DNA from: Hypomesus transpacificus
Taxonomy: Eukaryota > Chordata > Actinopteri > Osmeriformes > Osmeridae
Assembly: GCF_021917145.1 (NCBI RefSeq)
Contig: NC_061081.1
Location: forward strand, 8,284,769-8,348,768
Direction of reading: 5' to 3'
Length of the DNA: 64,000 nt
The notes beneath the pieces are model-generated. The model was not told where the DNA came from. It searched no databases and saw only the letters and a list, made by a program, of their open reading frames with translations. The position numbers and the translations under genes are program-made. This document shows positions 12,641-28,940 of the stretch, piece by piece (within the stretch, counting starts at the first letter, position 1; each line of letters begins with the position of its first letter).

Positions 12641-13159
12641 AGAGAAAAATAGAAAGAAAAAAGTATGAGAGTGAGAAAGAGAAGTGTGCCAAGAGAAAAA
12701 AGAGCGAGAGAAAGACAGGCATAAGACAGAGAGACAGACATAAAGCGCGAGAGCGAGAAAAGACCGAGAGAAAAAGAGAGTCAGAGAGAGAGGATGGGGA
12801 GTCTAAGTTGGAGTCCATGCAACTCCAGAGGTTTAACAGACACACAGCAGACACACAGTGAATGGCATGTGTGAGCATATGAAAGAATGAGAGATAAGGA
12901 TAGGAGGATGGGCCGGTGGGGTAAATATATACACTCACATACAGTACCACACAGACACACACACACAAAAGAGGATGTGCACAGGAGCTGCCAGCTGTCT
13001 GAACATCAGCAGGATGTGTGTGTGTGATCCACAGCTGTGAGAGAGGTTTCAGTGTGTAAGGGCTTTAGGCAGGCAGCATGCCAGCAAACAGCCAACCTAC
13101 TGCCAGAGCTCCAGCCACTGCAAACCACTGTCTCTGTCCCCCCCCCCCCTCACTCTGCT

Positions 13160-13640
13160 ACAATATCCTACCCTCCTCACCTCTCTCCTCCTTCCCCTCC
13201 TCACCTCACCTCACTTCTCTCCTCCCTTCCCTCCTCACGTCTCTCCTCCCTTCCCTCATCACCTCACCTCTCTCCTCCCTTCCCTCATCACCTCACCTCT
13301 CTCCTCCCCTCACCACCTCACCTCTCTCCTCCCTTCCCCTCCTCACCACTCTCCTCCCTTCCCTTCCCCTCCTCACCTCACCTCACCTCTCTCCTCCCTT
13401 CCCTCCTCACCTCTTTCCTCCCTTCCCCTCCTCACCTCACCTCACCTCTCTCCTCCCTTCCCTCCTCACCTCTCTCCTCCCTCCCCTCATCACCTCACCT
13501 CTCTCCTCCACTTACCACCTCACCTCTCTCCTCCCTCCCTTCCCCTCCTCACCTCTCTTCTCCCCACCACTCTCCTCTTCTGTCCTCTACCCTCCTCTTA
13601 TCACACTCTTCTCCTTTCCTCCTCTCCTCCCCTCCTTTCC
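13160..13640. repeat. CT-rich minisatellite (CTCACCTCTCTCCTCCCTTC)n
   Basis: Imperfect tandem units built from ctcacctctctcctcccttc run for nearly 500 bp as a polypyrimidine tract on the plus strand. The associated Ser/Pro/Leu ORFs are spurious. Confidence 0.88.
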
Positions 13641-14880
13641 TACAAAGAGAAACAGGCAGGGTGTCTGCAGGGCGGGCATTGGTAGAGCTTGTCCTTCTCT
13701 GATCCCAGAGTATACAGGAAGGAACACACCATTTGGAACAAATGGGGGGGGGGGGCAAACAATAACCCCCTCTTCTGGAAAGTGGTGCGGTCTCATCATT
13801 GCTTTGCTGCACTGCACCTACTGGAACGGTCTTGACTACATTTGATCTGACAGCTCTGAGTGTGTGTGTACATGTACTCATCTGTACATGCCAACACACA
13901 CTGTATGCGCATGTTCTTTTCAGTCTTAGTGTGAATGCATGTATATTTAAACTGAGTCAGTTCTTATTTGAATCATTCAAACTTACAGAAAGTCATTTCC
14001 ATGTTCTCAGTGTTAAAGTGAGCATGCCCACTTGCTGGTGGAGAGGAGGGTCAGTCTGCTACTGAACAATATTACTGGGCTCTGAAATCTGATCTCTGAC
14101 TGTAGCACTCTCTGCTGGTGGATCGGGGGTATTGACAAAACCACTTCCCAGTTTGATTAGAGATATTACTAATAATCCACATTGATTATCAGTAAAAACA
14201 TTAATTAATGAACATAACAAAATGTTAGCCTTTGTTTCAAGCTTCAAGCTGGGGGTGGGGGCTTGGTCCAAACATCTAGGAGGGTTTACGAACACAAACA
14301 CTATGTATAGCTCGCTCTCTGTCTATCATTTAGTTTCCTTCTTTCTCTCTCTCTCTCTTACGATCTCTCTCTCTTTCTCTCTCTCACACACACAAGCGTG
14401 TACACACTACACAATAGATACTAATTCGCTTGCAGGTTGAATTTCGGTTGGATGGGAGATTAATGAGCTTATTGATTGGTCACCTGATCACAGAGCAGCA
14501 GTAGTCTAGAACAGAACTGTCTTTAGGTGCGTGCAAATGAGTCATGTAGCTTCTCTGCACATGCTGGCGAGAACTGAACAATGTGACAAAAGTGCCTTTC
14601 TGTTTTTTGGTCAGTGTGTATGTGTGTCCTGTGTGTAGAATAACACATAGACAGGCTACAGCCACACTCAATTGACATATTATGGTTGTGGTTGTTGTTG
14701 TTGTGGACGATGTTGTTGACGTTGCTGATCATGTTGACTAATGGAGGAGCTCAAGGCTTTGCTGATGATGACGCAGTCTCTCGTAATGTAATGGATGTAG
14801 GCTCACTCTGAGTGTTCACGACCAGTCAGCCTTCAGGACTGCATACATCTTTTATGAAGATTATGAAGTTCATATTTCTG

Positions 14881-14944
<64 letters not shown>
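14881..14944. repeat. (CT)n microsatellite
   Basis: Almost perfect CT dinucleotide repeat, about 30 copies. Confidence 0.92.
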
Positions 14945-14946
<2 letters not shown>

Positions 14947-15419
14947 GGGAGTGGTTTTAATGAGTGAATGAGTGGCAGAAACCTGTCGTTTGTCTGCATA
15001 GTCAGCCTAAACACTCACACACACAAGCACACAAACACACTCACAAGCACACAAACACACTCTGACAAAAACAAGTGCACTTTTCCTCAAGATATTGATC
15101 TGGAGCCAGGGCTGAATCCTGAACTGGCAATCTGAAACATGAGATGATATATACAGGGTCATAACACACACTCTCTTTATCATACACACACACAAACACA
15201 CAGACGGGGATATTGATCGCCCCCAAGACAGGGCAATACTGTAACAGGCATGAAGAGATTGAGTGTGGATCACAGAAATTAACTCTTTAAGTTCTTACGC
15301 TTCCCAGGCCTGTGGCTACCACTGCCCAAACTGACAGGCACCAACTTTGGATATCTTTGTTTCAACATCCATTTGCACATGTGTATTTGTTATGTCTACC
15401 CTTGATGCATGACTATGTT

Positions 15420-15640
15420 CAGCACCTCTCTGAGTCACCGGCCTTCTCTGGAAGAGGGCATCCCTCACTGAATTGCTCCTCACATGGTTTCTTAAATGTT
15501 TTACTCAATGAGTTTTCCTGGGGGTTTTTCCTTGTCTTCCTTGATGGTTTAGGTTGGTTTAGGTGCCGTTCTTTGGCATCATTATATGAAGTCCTCGGTG
15601 ACATTGCTTGTAATTTTGGGGGGGATTTGACTTGATTTAA
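15420..15640 (-). mobile_element. Interspersed fish repeat, same family as 39795-40020
   Basis: On the minus strand this reads caagtcaaat, then aaaccaacctaaacc, aaggaagacaaggaaaaac and gaggagcaattcag, matching in order the copy at 39795-40020 on the plus strand. Two diverged copies on opposite strands show a dispersed non-autonomous element. The class (SINE-like or other) cannot be settled from two copies. Confidence 0.75.
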
Positions 15641-16187
15641 GATAAGCTGCTCCACCTTAAGAAGAATACAATGTAACCTGTCAATCCAAGAAAGGGTCAG
15701 TTAACCATCATTTATCCTCTATATTGTACCGCTGTACTACATTGTATCATCCAGTACTATACTGCTGGTGGATATTATCCATGAGGCTGACGAGTGTAGT
15801 AGTTATACTGGATGTTGTCCATGAGGGTGGGTACATGTGTCTACGGTTAGCAGAGTAAAAGGCTGCTGGCTCGAAGCTGCCTCTCAAATGTCTCGGCCAT
15901 ATTTTGTATTGCTTCTCTTATAGCCTTGGAAAAGGTCAGAGACATGCAGAACGCGGGACAACACTCTCTCTCTCTCCACACACACAGTCACTGCAGTGTG
16001 CATGGCCGTCTGAAAGGAAGACACGACCACACCCTGGTCTGTGTAGCACTAACAGAGATAGGGAAGGGAGGGGACAGAGAAGAGGGGGGGGGGAGAAGGA
16101 GGGAGGGAGAGTGAGGAGCGTTTGTGGATGGGAGGCAGAAGGAACACAACCTTGACAGTCAGATGATATGTCTTTTGGGAGTGATGT

Positions 16188-16505
16188 AAGAGACCGAGAG
16201 AGGCAGAGACAGGGGAGGGAGAGAAAGAGAGAGAGGGAGAGAGAGAGATGGAGGGAAAGAGAGGGAGAGAGATGGAGAGAGAGGGGGAGAGAGATGGAGG
16301 GAGAGAGAGGGAGAGAGATGGAGAGACAGGGGGAGAGAGATGGAGGGAGAGAGAGGAAGAGAGATGGAGAGAGAGGGGGAGAGAGGGGGAGAGAGAGGGA
16401 GAAACAGAGGGGAGAGATGGAGGGAGAGAGAGGGAGAGAGATGGAGAGAGAGATGGAGAGAGAGGGGGAGAGAGAGTGAGGGAGAGAGAGGGGGAGAAAG
16501 CGAGA
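16188..16505. repeat. GA-rich imperfect repeat
   Basis: Arrays of [24 protein letters not shown] units give Arg/Glu-rich or Ser/Leu/Pro-rich spurious ORFs on the two strands. Confidence 0.88.
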
Positions 16506-17559
16506 CCACACCCTGGTTTTAATGCCTCTACCATATAAAAGCAGCCCCCCCCCCCCACACACACACACACAAACAAACATGATTTGTTAAGCAAGTGCAC
16601 CAGTTATCCTGAACAAGCACTCGCCATGGCAACGATGGGGCACTTTCAGACAAGGTTGCATTAACTGATTATGCCTGCTCTTCTTCGGTGGTGCACTCAG
16701 AGGCAACCTTCATCGGAGTTCTCAGGACGTGCCTGGGAGGACTAAACATAGTAAGCAATGATTAGGAGCAGGAACATAGATGCATTTCCTCTGAAGTGGT
16801 GCTAAATCAAATTCAGAAAACGATTCAGTCGTTCAGGATCTCACAAGTATCTCTTCATACTCATGAGTGTGCAGAAATGGACAAACATGTTGACATGCTG
16901 AAACAGAGCTATACATATAGGCCTGCAGACACACCAATAAAGACTCAAACAGAAACAATGACGTACCAAGACTCACAGACAGATGCCTGTATCAGTGTTA
17001 ACAGGTCATTCACCATGGGAAATACAGTTTAAGGACATATCCTCCATGAAGCAGTACTGGGAGAGAGGGGGGTGGGAATGGCTTCCTCGTCTAATTCATG
17101 CTTCAATAACCAAATGTTTTTCCCTTTGATGTCCCATCCGCTAAGGAACCCCCACCAACCACCCCCCTTTACCAGCTGTCGTCAGCTTCCTGTGACACGC
17201 CCCAACCCACAGACCCCCCACCCCCCCGTCTCCAGGGAAACTCACTGCCTATTACCCCATCTCTGTATTCCACTGCAGGGAAATACAACGCACAGTTACT
17301 GGCCTGCCTTTCTGGACAGAGTTACCTCATTTAGAATACCCAAACTGGGAATAACAAACACTTGATAACATGTGTCAGAGCCCGGTTCTGTGTGACTACG
17401 CGTTTAGCTGACCCAGTGCCAGACAGGAGACCAGTTCAGGCATGAAGTGATTTCACCTCCAAGCTGAGAACGTGATAAATAATAAAATACATGACCTAAA
17501 ATACACTGCTCCAAATGCAGGCATAATGCAGAGTGACATGTCAACCAGGAAGAAGAGGA

Positions 17560-17766
17560 CCACAGAGAGACAGGGGGAGAGTTGGAGGAAGAGAGAGACA
17601 GGGGGAGAGGTGGAGGAAGAGAGAGACAGGGGGAGAGGTGGAGGAAGAGAGAGACAGGGGGAGAGGTGGAGGAAGAGAGAGACAGGGGGAGAGGTGGAGG
17701 AAGAGAGAGACAGGGGGAGAGGTGGAGGAAGAGAGAGACAGGGGGAGAGGTGGAGGAAGAGAGAGG
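17560..17766. repeat. 28-bp minisatellite, about 7 copies
   Basis: Tandem units beginning cagggggagaggtggaggaa, 28 bp each, are almost identical. Because 28 is not a multiple of three, the translated repeat cycles through all frames every 84 bp. Confidence 0.9.
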
Positions 17767-19231
17767 GAAAATACAAGAGAGACGTTCTCATCTCTCATTA
17801 TCTCGCGGAGAGCTTTGATGTTTTCCTGAGAGAAATGCATGATTTAAGCAACTCAGCTCTGTTGTGTGTGCGTGTGTGTGTTTGTGTGTGCGCTTGGTGC
17901 CTGTTTGTTTGGATTCTTATATGTGTGTGTGCATGTGTGTATTTATGCTAAGGTGTTTGTATTGTTTCTCAGAAGGCCATTGATCTCCAGTGCTGCCTTT
18001 GCCCCGGCTGATCTCTTACAGGATTTACAGGAAACAGTGAGGTCAGGATGAATAATTACCATCTAAAAGCCTCAAACTGCTTCTACCCCAAAACTCCTCT
18101 GCCATCCTCATCTTCTCCCTCCTCGTCTACCTTCTCCTCTCCCTTCTCCTTTCTCCTCTCCCCTCCCTTGTTCTTTCCTGTCTTAACCTCTGCCCCCACT
18201 TCCTCTTCTCAATATGTTAGTGTCAGGCTTGTGCCACCAACCAGAGCCCCACCCCCTTCCCCAGGGATTGTAGACTTACTTTCACCTCATCCATCCCTTT
18301 AAATCAGCCTAAGCCAAACACTGTATGCTTTGGGCTGGATGTGAGGCACTGTTGGTCTGTCCTGCACTACTTCATGAGGCTTCTGACAGCTTTGCCTTTA
18401 GGTAATGTTACTGGTGGGTTCACAGTCTATATTGTATCCATGATCACTCAAGCTGGTATCCTGGTGTGTGTGTTCAGCATCATGGGTATGCCTGCATAGG
18501 GCCTGGATGAAAAGTGTGTTTGTGTATGTGTGTGTGTGTATGTGTGTGTGTGTGTGTGTGGGGGGGGGGGGCAGTCCAGAAGCCAGCTGCTCAGAGGTAA
18601 TGTAATGAAGGCCAGGGTTCCATTATACCTCTCTTCCTGTAGAAGCTCATCACACCATTCCCAGAGGACAGAGATAGAGAGATGGATAAAGAGAGAAAGA
18701 TGGATAAAGGCAGAGGGAGATGGATAAATAGAGAGAGATGGAGACAGAGAATAGATCGGAAGCGAGAGTAGAGTAGAACCCAGCAGAGAAAAGTGGAGAG
18801 CCGGATTGAGAGAACACAGTAAATGTCAGAGGCTGCAGTGTAACCTGAGCCACAAGCACATCAGGACCTTATGCTCTGCAAGAGGAGGGAGAGGGAGCGA
18901 GAGGGGGGGGGGGGGGGGGGAGAAAGAGAGAAAGGAGGGATGACTATGAAAGACGAAGGAAGAGAAAAGGAGGGTGTTTATTGTATATAAATCTGATCCA
19001 ATATTAAGCTAAAGCTACATAACAGATCGTCTCATACAAACACTAACCTGGAGACTCTTTCAAAGTATTGTGGTAGGCAGTGGCACAGGTGTGTGTTTTC
19101 AGACAGAAACACAAGCCCAGCCATTGGGAGAGAGCCACATCTCTCCAGGACACACTGAGCAGAGAAAGGCTGCTATTTTTAGGTCTGTAAGCAAGCGTTC
19201 TTACGATGCCGATGTCACGGCGTCGTGACAT

Positions 19232-19578
<347 letters not shown>

Positions 19579-20960
19579 TAAACCTGTCAGTGTTTCCCTC
19601 CTTTCCACTCTTGCTTTCCTGAATTACGTGTTCTGTTCACTTTCACCTCTCTCTCTAGTCTTCCTTCTCTTCTCTCACTCTCCTCATCCCTCGCTTCATC
19701 TCTCTTTCCCACTTCAGGACACACCAGACTTCACATCCTGCTCCTATACCATCGATTTCACCAAACTCTACCAACTATAGCCACAGTGCCCTGCATGTGT
19801 CCTCCCCACCAGAGTAGAGCAGGATCAACTCCAGGCCTGTGGTACAGCCCACTGCACAAAGCATCCAGCTTGCTTGATGTTCCTAAGGTGATACATTCAT
19901 TATATATGTGGAGGGGTCATTTTGCACACTAAACACAAGCAAGCACGAAATTAGACACAAACAAGACACAAAAATACATTGCTCAATTGTTCAGCGTATT
20001 CCTGTGGTGAAAGCTGAACGCCCACATATCAACATAAATACACCTGCTCGCTAGGCATACACATAAACACACAGCCTACGCCCAGAACACTTAACACACA
20101 CATTCACCATCAACACACGCAAACACACTGCACTGTGTTCTTGCTCGCTGTGTTTCAAATTACAGCCAATATTTATAATGTAATATAATGTATAACATCT
20201 AATGAGCATTGCTCCTTTATGGAAAGGATAGTGAAAGTGTGTGTGTGTGGCCCTCCAATCCATTACTAGAATTGAATTAGACTGAGAGACTGCTAGACAG
20301 TAAACAACACTCCCACCCACCATCTCTGTCTAACACACACGCACACACCTGCAGACTTATTCCACAGTTTAGCGGCGGGATAGGGGGTTCGGGCCGGTGC
20401 TAAAAGTGCGCACTCCGCTAGCCCATAAGTCTACGAACACAATCTAGCCGATTGGAACATGCAGTCCACGATCAAGTAGCCTACACCCTTCACTCTTACT
20501 GCAGCTATCGCGTCGGACTGATCAAGGATGCCAACTTTTATGTTTACTTGTCAGATACTGTGGATATGTCGAGGCTATTATCCTAGAGCATTGGACAACC
20601 TGTGTCAGCACCTTGTATTTCGTTACACTGTGTTTATAGCATATTGTCTTAATCGGCCCTACACATGCTGCCCGGATGTGATGGGTATAGTTTTATACAA
20701 AGCCAGTAGGCCAAGCTAATAAATACATTGATTTAAAATTGGTTATGCGTAGGCCTATTATGTCCTATTCACTGTATACCCATACGGAGCAGGCTAAAAG
20801 ATGTGGTAACCAGGACAACGCCTTTTACTCTCCTCCTTCCGCTGTATCGCATGCAGCACGAGAGGGGCAGGCGGTGCGCAGGGGCATTTGTTTTCGCACC
20901 ATGCATTCGGTCGACTGGCTAGTAGCTGGTGCTAGTGTAAGTATATTGGCGTGTACGAAC

Positions 20961-21083
20961 CTGCCGTATGCGGGTGTGGACTGACGGGGGTGCTCCTTCT
21001 GGCGATGTGTTGTTCGAAGAGGCCATTTTCACGTCTCGGTCGGAGCCGCTCCTGCCGCTACTTTCTCCGGGGCTCCTTGACAT
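20961..21083 (-). CDS. Candidate further 5' first exon of ank2, CpG-rich
   Basis: A 41-codon reading frame starts MSRSPGESSGRSGSDRDVKM and runs to HTRIRQ, where CAG is followed by gttcgt, a usable but weak donor. The phase is 0, so it could splice in frame to the ankyrin exon at 8987-9088. A second ATG (MASSNNTSPEG) has a better Kozak context (aaaATGg). The surrounding 250 bp are richer in CpG than the flanking DNA, as expected for a promoter. No homology was recognised, so it may also be a chance ORF in a CpG-rich promoter. Confidence 0.3.
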
Positions 21084-24054
21084 TCTGTCTCGGTCACGGG
21101 TGGTGGCGTGATGGTCTGAAAGTGTCCTACAGCCAGAGCTATGTGGGATTTTCCAGGCCTTACAGTACAGACGGATCAGCAAAGCTTCTATTCATTCTTT
21201 CTTTTAAACAAAAGTGTCTGAAATAGAAATAGCCCATGTATAGAGGGAGAGTCAACCTATTCTATCCCGAAGTGCGCCCGTATGTGCGGCGTCTGTGTGA
21301 GCGCGCCTTGGTGCGGTCCCCTGATTCTCCGCAGGAGACTGTTTAGGCTCCTGTTTTTCTTTCTCTCTCCCCTCCCTCCTTCTCTGCTCTGCACCAGCTG
21401 GTATCGTTAGAGGACGAGTTGCCAGTGGTAAGAGTTAGGGGTTGAGGAGAGCGGGTGCTCAGTAAACGAGAACGATGAGATCACCACTGGATTCTGTTCG
21501 AGAAGTATCCCATGCACGTTTGGGGCAGGGCTACTTCCAATGGTCGAGAATAGTATACTGCCACCCCTCCCTTTCTTTTTTCAATTTCAACCATGGTCTG
21601 GGTCTGGGAGTTTTCAGGGCCAACAGTAAATGGAGGATGACGAGGCAGAATCAATAAGTCCGCTCCCCACACTGACACGAGCTCCCTTTTCATCTAAACC
21701 ATACTGTGTACGGAAAGCGCAGATTTAATTAGAATGGCCGGACAGGCAATGATCGGTACGGGTAGCCAATACAGGTGATCCAAAACGGAGAATGTGAAAA
21801 TTAACCAAGGTCAGGAACAGTACACAGATATTAACAAGGCTCGGCCTGAACTAGAAACAAGAGAAAGACTTCGCACCGGACAATACACAAACACTTAAAT
21901 ACTAAGACCCTAAACGAGACACAGCCGATTCTCCTAAACGCTCTGGCGTTACAAATACACAGCAAATGGTTGTTGTATTAAGCTAGCTCTAGTGTTTTCA
22001 CTAGCATTAATAGAGCCGAAAACACATATTCTGACTTGATGCAGAGTGATACTGGGGATTTGCAGTAAGAGCATCAACATGTAAAATGTCAGAGCAGAGC
22101 AAAGAGATATAGAAGATGGTGGTGATGTACATGTTCCCTCTCTGTGAACATATTTAAGGCTATTGGCTACATGGATGTGGGGCTGTGTTTGGCCTTTACC
22201 TGGGTTGTTGTGCCCTGAATGTTCAGTAGATGATCATTATTTCAGGGCTAAAAGCAGCTTCTAAGTTGACTGGCTGTAGAAACAAAGCAGGTTCCATCAG
22301 TAAATACTGGTCTGTGGAACTGACAATCTATTATAGGGGAAATAACAGAACAGGATGCAGAACTATTCAGCAAAAATCAAGACGGAGAGAAACAAATGAG
22401 TGGATGGACAAATCAAGTTTTGCTGACTGTCTTTTCTCTTCATCTCCTCAGGTTGCCAAGCTGGCTGTTTAAGGCACACTTATAAATGTATTTGAGGGGG
22501 TGTCCCAGTGGCTCACTGGGTAAGAGGCGAGTGCATACCATTAAGGCTAATGCTGCAGGGCCCTGGGTCGAATCTGGTTCTGGCAATGCACATCCTCCTG
22601 TCTCTCCCTCCTCTTCTGTCTCTCTCTAACTGTTCTATCAAAGAACCAAAGAGGCCAAAAGATGACCTTTACAAAAACTATTTGAACTACTGTATGTTAG
22701 TGTAGAGCAACACTGTTCTGTTTCAGGTGTATGTTCGTTTTGGACAGCGGAGGTGAGGTCTGATCAGTCGTGGGCATCAGTGTGTGACTCTAAATGTGAC
22801 TGGCAGGATACAGAGGTGGTCTGTCGGGGGCGTGGAGCTCCTTCAGCCCTCCAGGGGGTGTTCTGTGGAGAAGGGAAAAGTGCACTCTGAACTCAAGAGT
22901 TCCAATGTGAAGGCACTGAGTCACTGCCATGAGGCACCGTCTCCATTCTCTTAAGATTAATGGAGGCCATTAGGTGTTATACGATTCTATTGAATATTCT
23001 TCTGTGACAGAGCAAATAGCAGTATTGAAGGTTGTTTGACAGAGGATTTATTTCTTTAATGTCCTCCTCTCTTTTTTTCTCTGCAGACCTGCAGTGGTGC
23101 GGCTGACATCAAACATTGCCCTCTATCTGTACGTTAAGGTACAGACGTTTGTGCTCCAAGTGACAGTCCCTTCTTGGACTTAAGCTGTCTTCCTCCAGAC
23201 CACCAGGAGGCAGCAGCACAAAGGGTCAACACAATCCTTTGGTGTTTCCACATTTAACAGCCTAACAATGATAGAATACATCCCGTTTTATCATTTTATA
23301 TAACATATTCTGAGATTACTCTTTCCTTTTACTGATACTGCTGCTGAACCATGCCCATAACCACTTCTATATGCAATATTTATTATGCAATTACTTGCAA
23401 TAATATGATGTGCAATATTTTTGTCTTACGTGCAATAACTTGTCTGTATGTCACTCATTACTTGTTCATAGCAGCAGCCACCATACTTACTCACATTTAC
23501 TTTATATATTATTATACTATTTTATACCCACAAATCCTTATCTTCATATTTTATAGGACTCCCTGTACCTTGTATATTTTCTACATTTAAATTGTACTCT
23601 GAGTGCTGGTCTGTACCCTGCTGCTGTTGTAAACTGCAATTTCCCCACTGTGGGACAAATAAAGGATTATCTTATTTTATGGTGTCATTTTACCCATTTA
23701 AATAATGTACTATTGCACTATTATTGACTAGTGAAACCACATGAAATGTAATACTAATACAATCATTTTGGGGTGAATTCACCTACTTAATTTGTTGTTT
23801 TTGACATAATTGTCAATTTGTTACAACAGCAAACAGAACTGATGAAGATATAGAGAATACAGTTATTTGATCTTCTGAGAAATCACTCATTATTAGGTTT
23901 TGACCACTTGAAGGTGCCATACTGTCTTTAACAGGTACCATGATCACTAACCATACAACCTGCTTCCCTGATAATAGTGAGGCCATCCTCGTGTCTCCAG
24001 AAACTCTTCCCTGCAACTCACATAATGGATGAGAAACCTTAAAAAATAGAATAC
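21084..24054. other. Intergenic DNA between ank2 and hpf1
   Basis: No exon was recognised. The first few hundred bases (21240-21480) are CpG-containing and could belong to a promoter. A tRNA-derived SINE lies at 22495-22675. The rest is unique, AT-leaning sequence. Confidence 0.6.
22495..22675 (+). mobile_element. tRNA-derived SINE
   Basis: The head has an A-box-like tggctcactgggta and a B-box-like gggtcgaatct at tRNA-like spacing, followed by a short body ending near aaagaggccaaaagatgacc. It does not fold as an intact tRNA in my reading, so I call it a SINE rather than a tRNA gene. Confidence 0.65.
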
Positions 24055-24060
24055 TTTATT
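24055..24060 (-). promoter_or_regulatory. hpf1: Polyadenylation signal of hpf1
   Basis: AATAAA on the minus strand lies about 140 bases past the hpf1 stop codon, a usual position for a short 3' UTR. Confidence 0.7.
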
Positions 24061-24200
24061 AGGCATCTACACACAGGCACAAACCCCACTGAAAACAGTA
24101 CCAAAACAACACCAACAAACAATGACAGTGATGGAGAGTCCACGAAACAGCATCCATCTTCTTTCTGATCTCCTCCTCCTCCTCCTCCTCCTCCTGCTCC

Positions 24201-27598
<3,398 letters not shown>

Positions 27599-28940
27599 AT
27601 TTTGTCCTCTTCAGTCTTCTCTGTCAGTCAGCAGTCTCGTGCTTCCTGCTGCCTGCAAAGTCGAGTTAATAAGATAAGAATACTATTGCGCCACACTGTG
27701 GCACAATACAAATTGAAACGTCAACAAGGCAACTTTCATGTAATGGGAAGCATCACTTAAAAATGTTGACAACATAAGTGTACGACTAATATAGTCAGGA
27801 CAACCACCACAAATCTAAAGCAACTTCGGACAGACCGTTTCAGATACGCATTTGATTAGTGTATCAACAATGCACCGTCATCCAATCATACATAACACCA
27901 CCAATAGGAGTCCTTGGGTCGTAGCTATAAACATTATTTTCACTCATCTTTATTATACTGACAATCAGTTATGATTTATAATGTGCTGTAATGATATGAA
28001 ATAAAACAATAGTATTACAAATCAGTCATCACATAAGCTGGCCAATGAAAACCAATGAGTCCAATATAAGAAATGCAATATTTTTTATTTGAACATACCG
28101 CGTAAGCTATACACATTATTACAATGTTCATTCAAGCAGCTTATTTCTGACAGAGCGATTGCCCTTTAAGACAGACTTTAAGGCTTGGTGAAACGGGGGC
28201 CGGGAATAAAGAGACTGTTATCGTCTTAGCTTTGGATGAAGACATGAGATGCCCGGGAAAGGTTTCTCTGAACTGTCTATATTTATCCCACATCATTCAA
28301 GGTGGTGTAATGTCGAAGCATTTCTAGGCTCCTTCCTTCTTTCTAGGCCCTTCCCAGCTGTGTTCCTTGGAGCCCATCACAGTTTGGAATGATCGGCGAA
28401 ATACAGGACTACTGTTTTTCCACCCTTATTCACTAACATGGAACAATAAGTTCCGTTCTGGTTTGTGCACCCAAGTTTGAACCGCTCTGAGCATTTTATT
28501 TTTCATCCCAGAGTACACATGGATAATGAATTGATTCCTAAATTGAGAGAATGAGAGACACTGCCTGACATGCCTGACAAATCCAGATATTGTTTTGTGT
28601 TATATACTATGTGTATATTATAACCTGTTAATTGTACATACAGGAAATCGACCTTACACTAAAAACTACAATGGAAATACATGTAAAAGCTGTTCATTGG
28701 AACAGGTACAGAAGCTACATTGTCTTAGTCTCTGTTATTAAAGTCAGAGGGAGGTACATTTGGCAGTGGACTGAGCCTTGAGCTGAAGGCGAGAGAGAGA
28801 TGAAATAACATTATTATTTCTCTTATCTACCCTCTCCTCCTACTTCAAACACTCCTTCTCCTCCTCCCTTCCTTTACCACCTCTCTTCCTTTCATTCATA
28901 CTTCGCCCGCTACCTCACCTTCGCTACCCTTTTCTCCTCT
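27599..28940. other. hpf1 promoter side and pde5a 3' flank
   Basis: No coding exon was recognised. hpf1 begins at the left edge of this interval and pde5a ends at its right edge, both on the minus strand, so it contains the hpf1 promoter and the pde5a 3' UTR. AATAAA on the minus strand at 28495-28500 and 28084-28089 are possible pde5a poly(A) signals. Confidence 0.5.
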
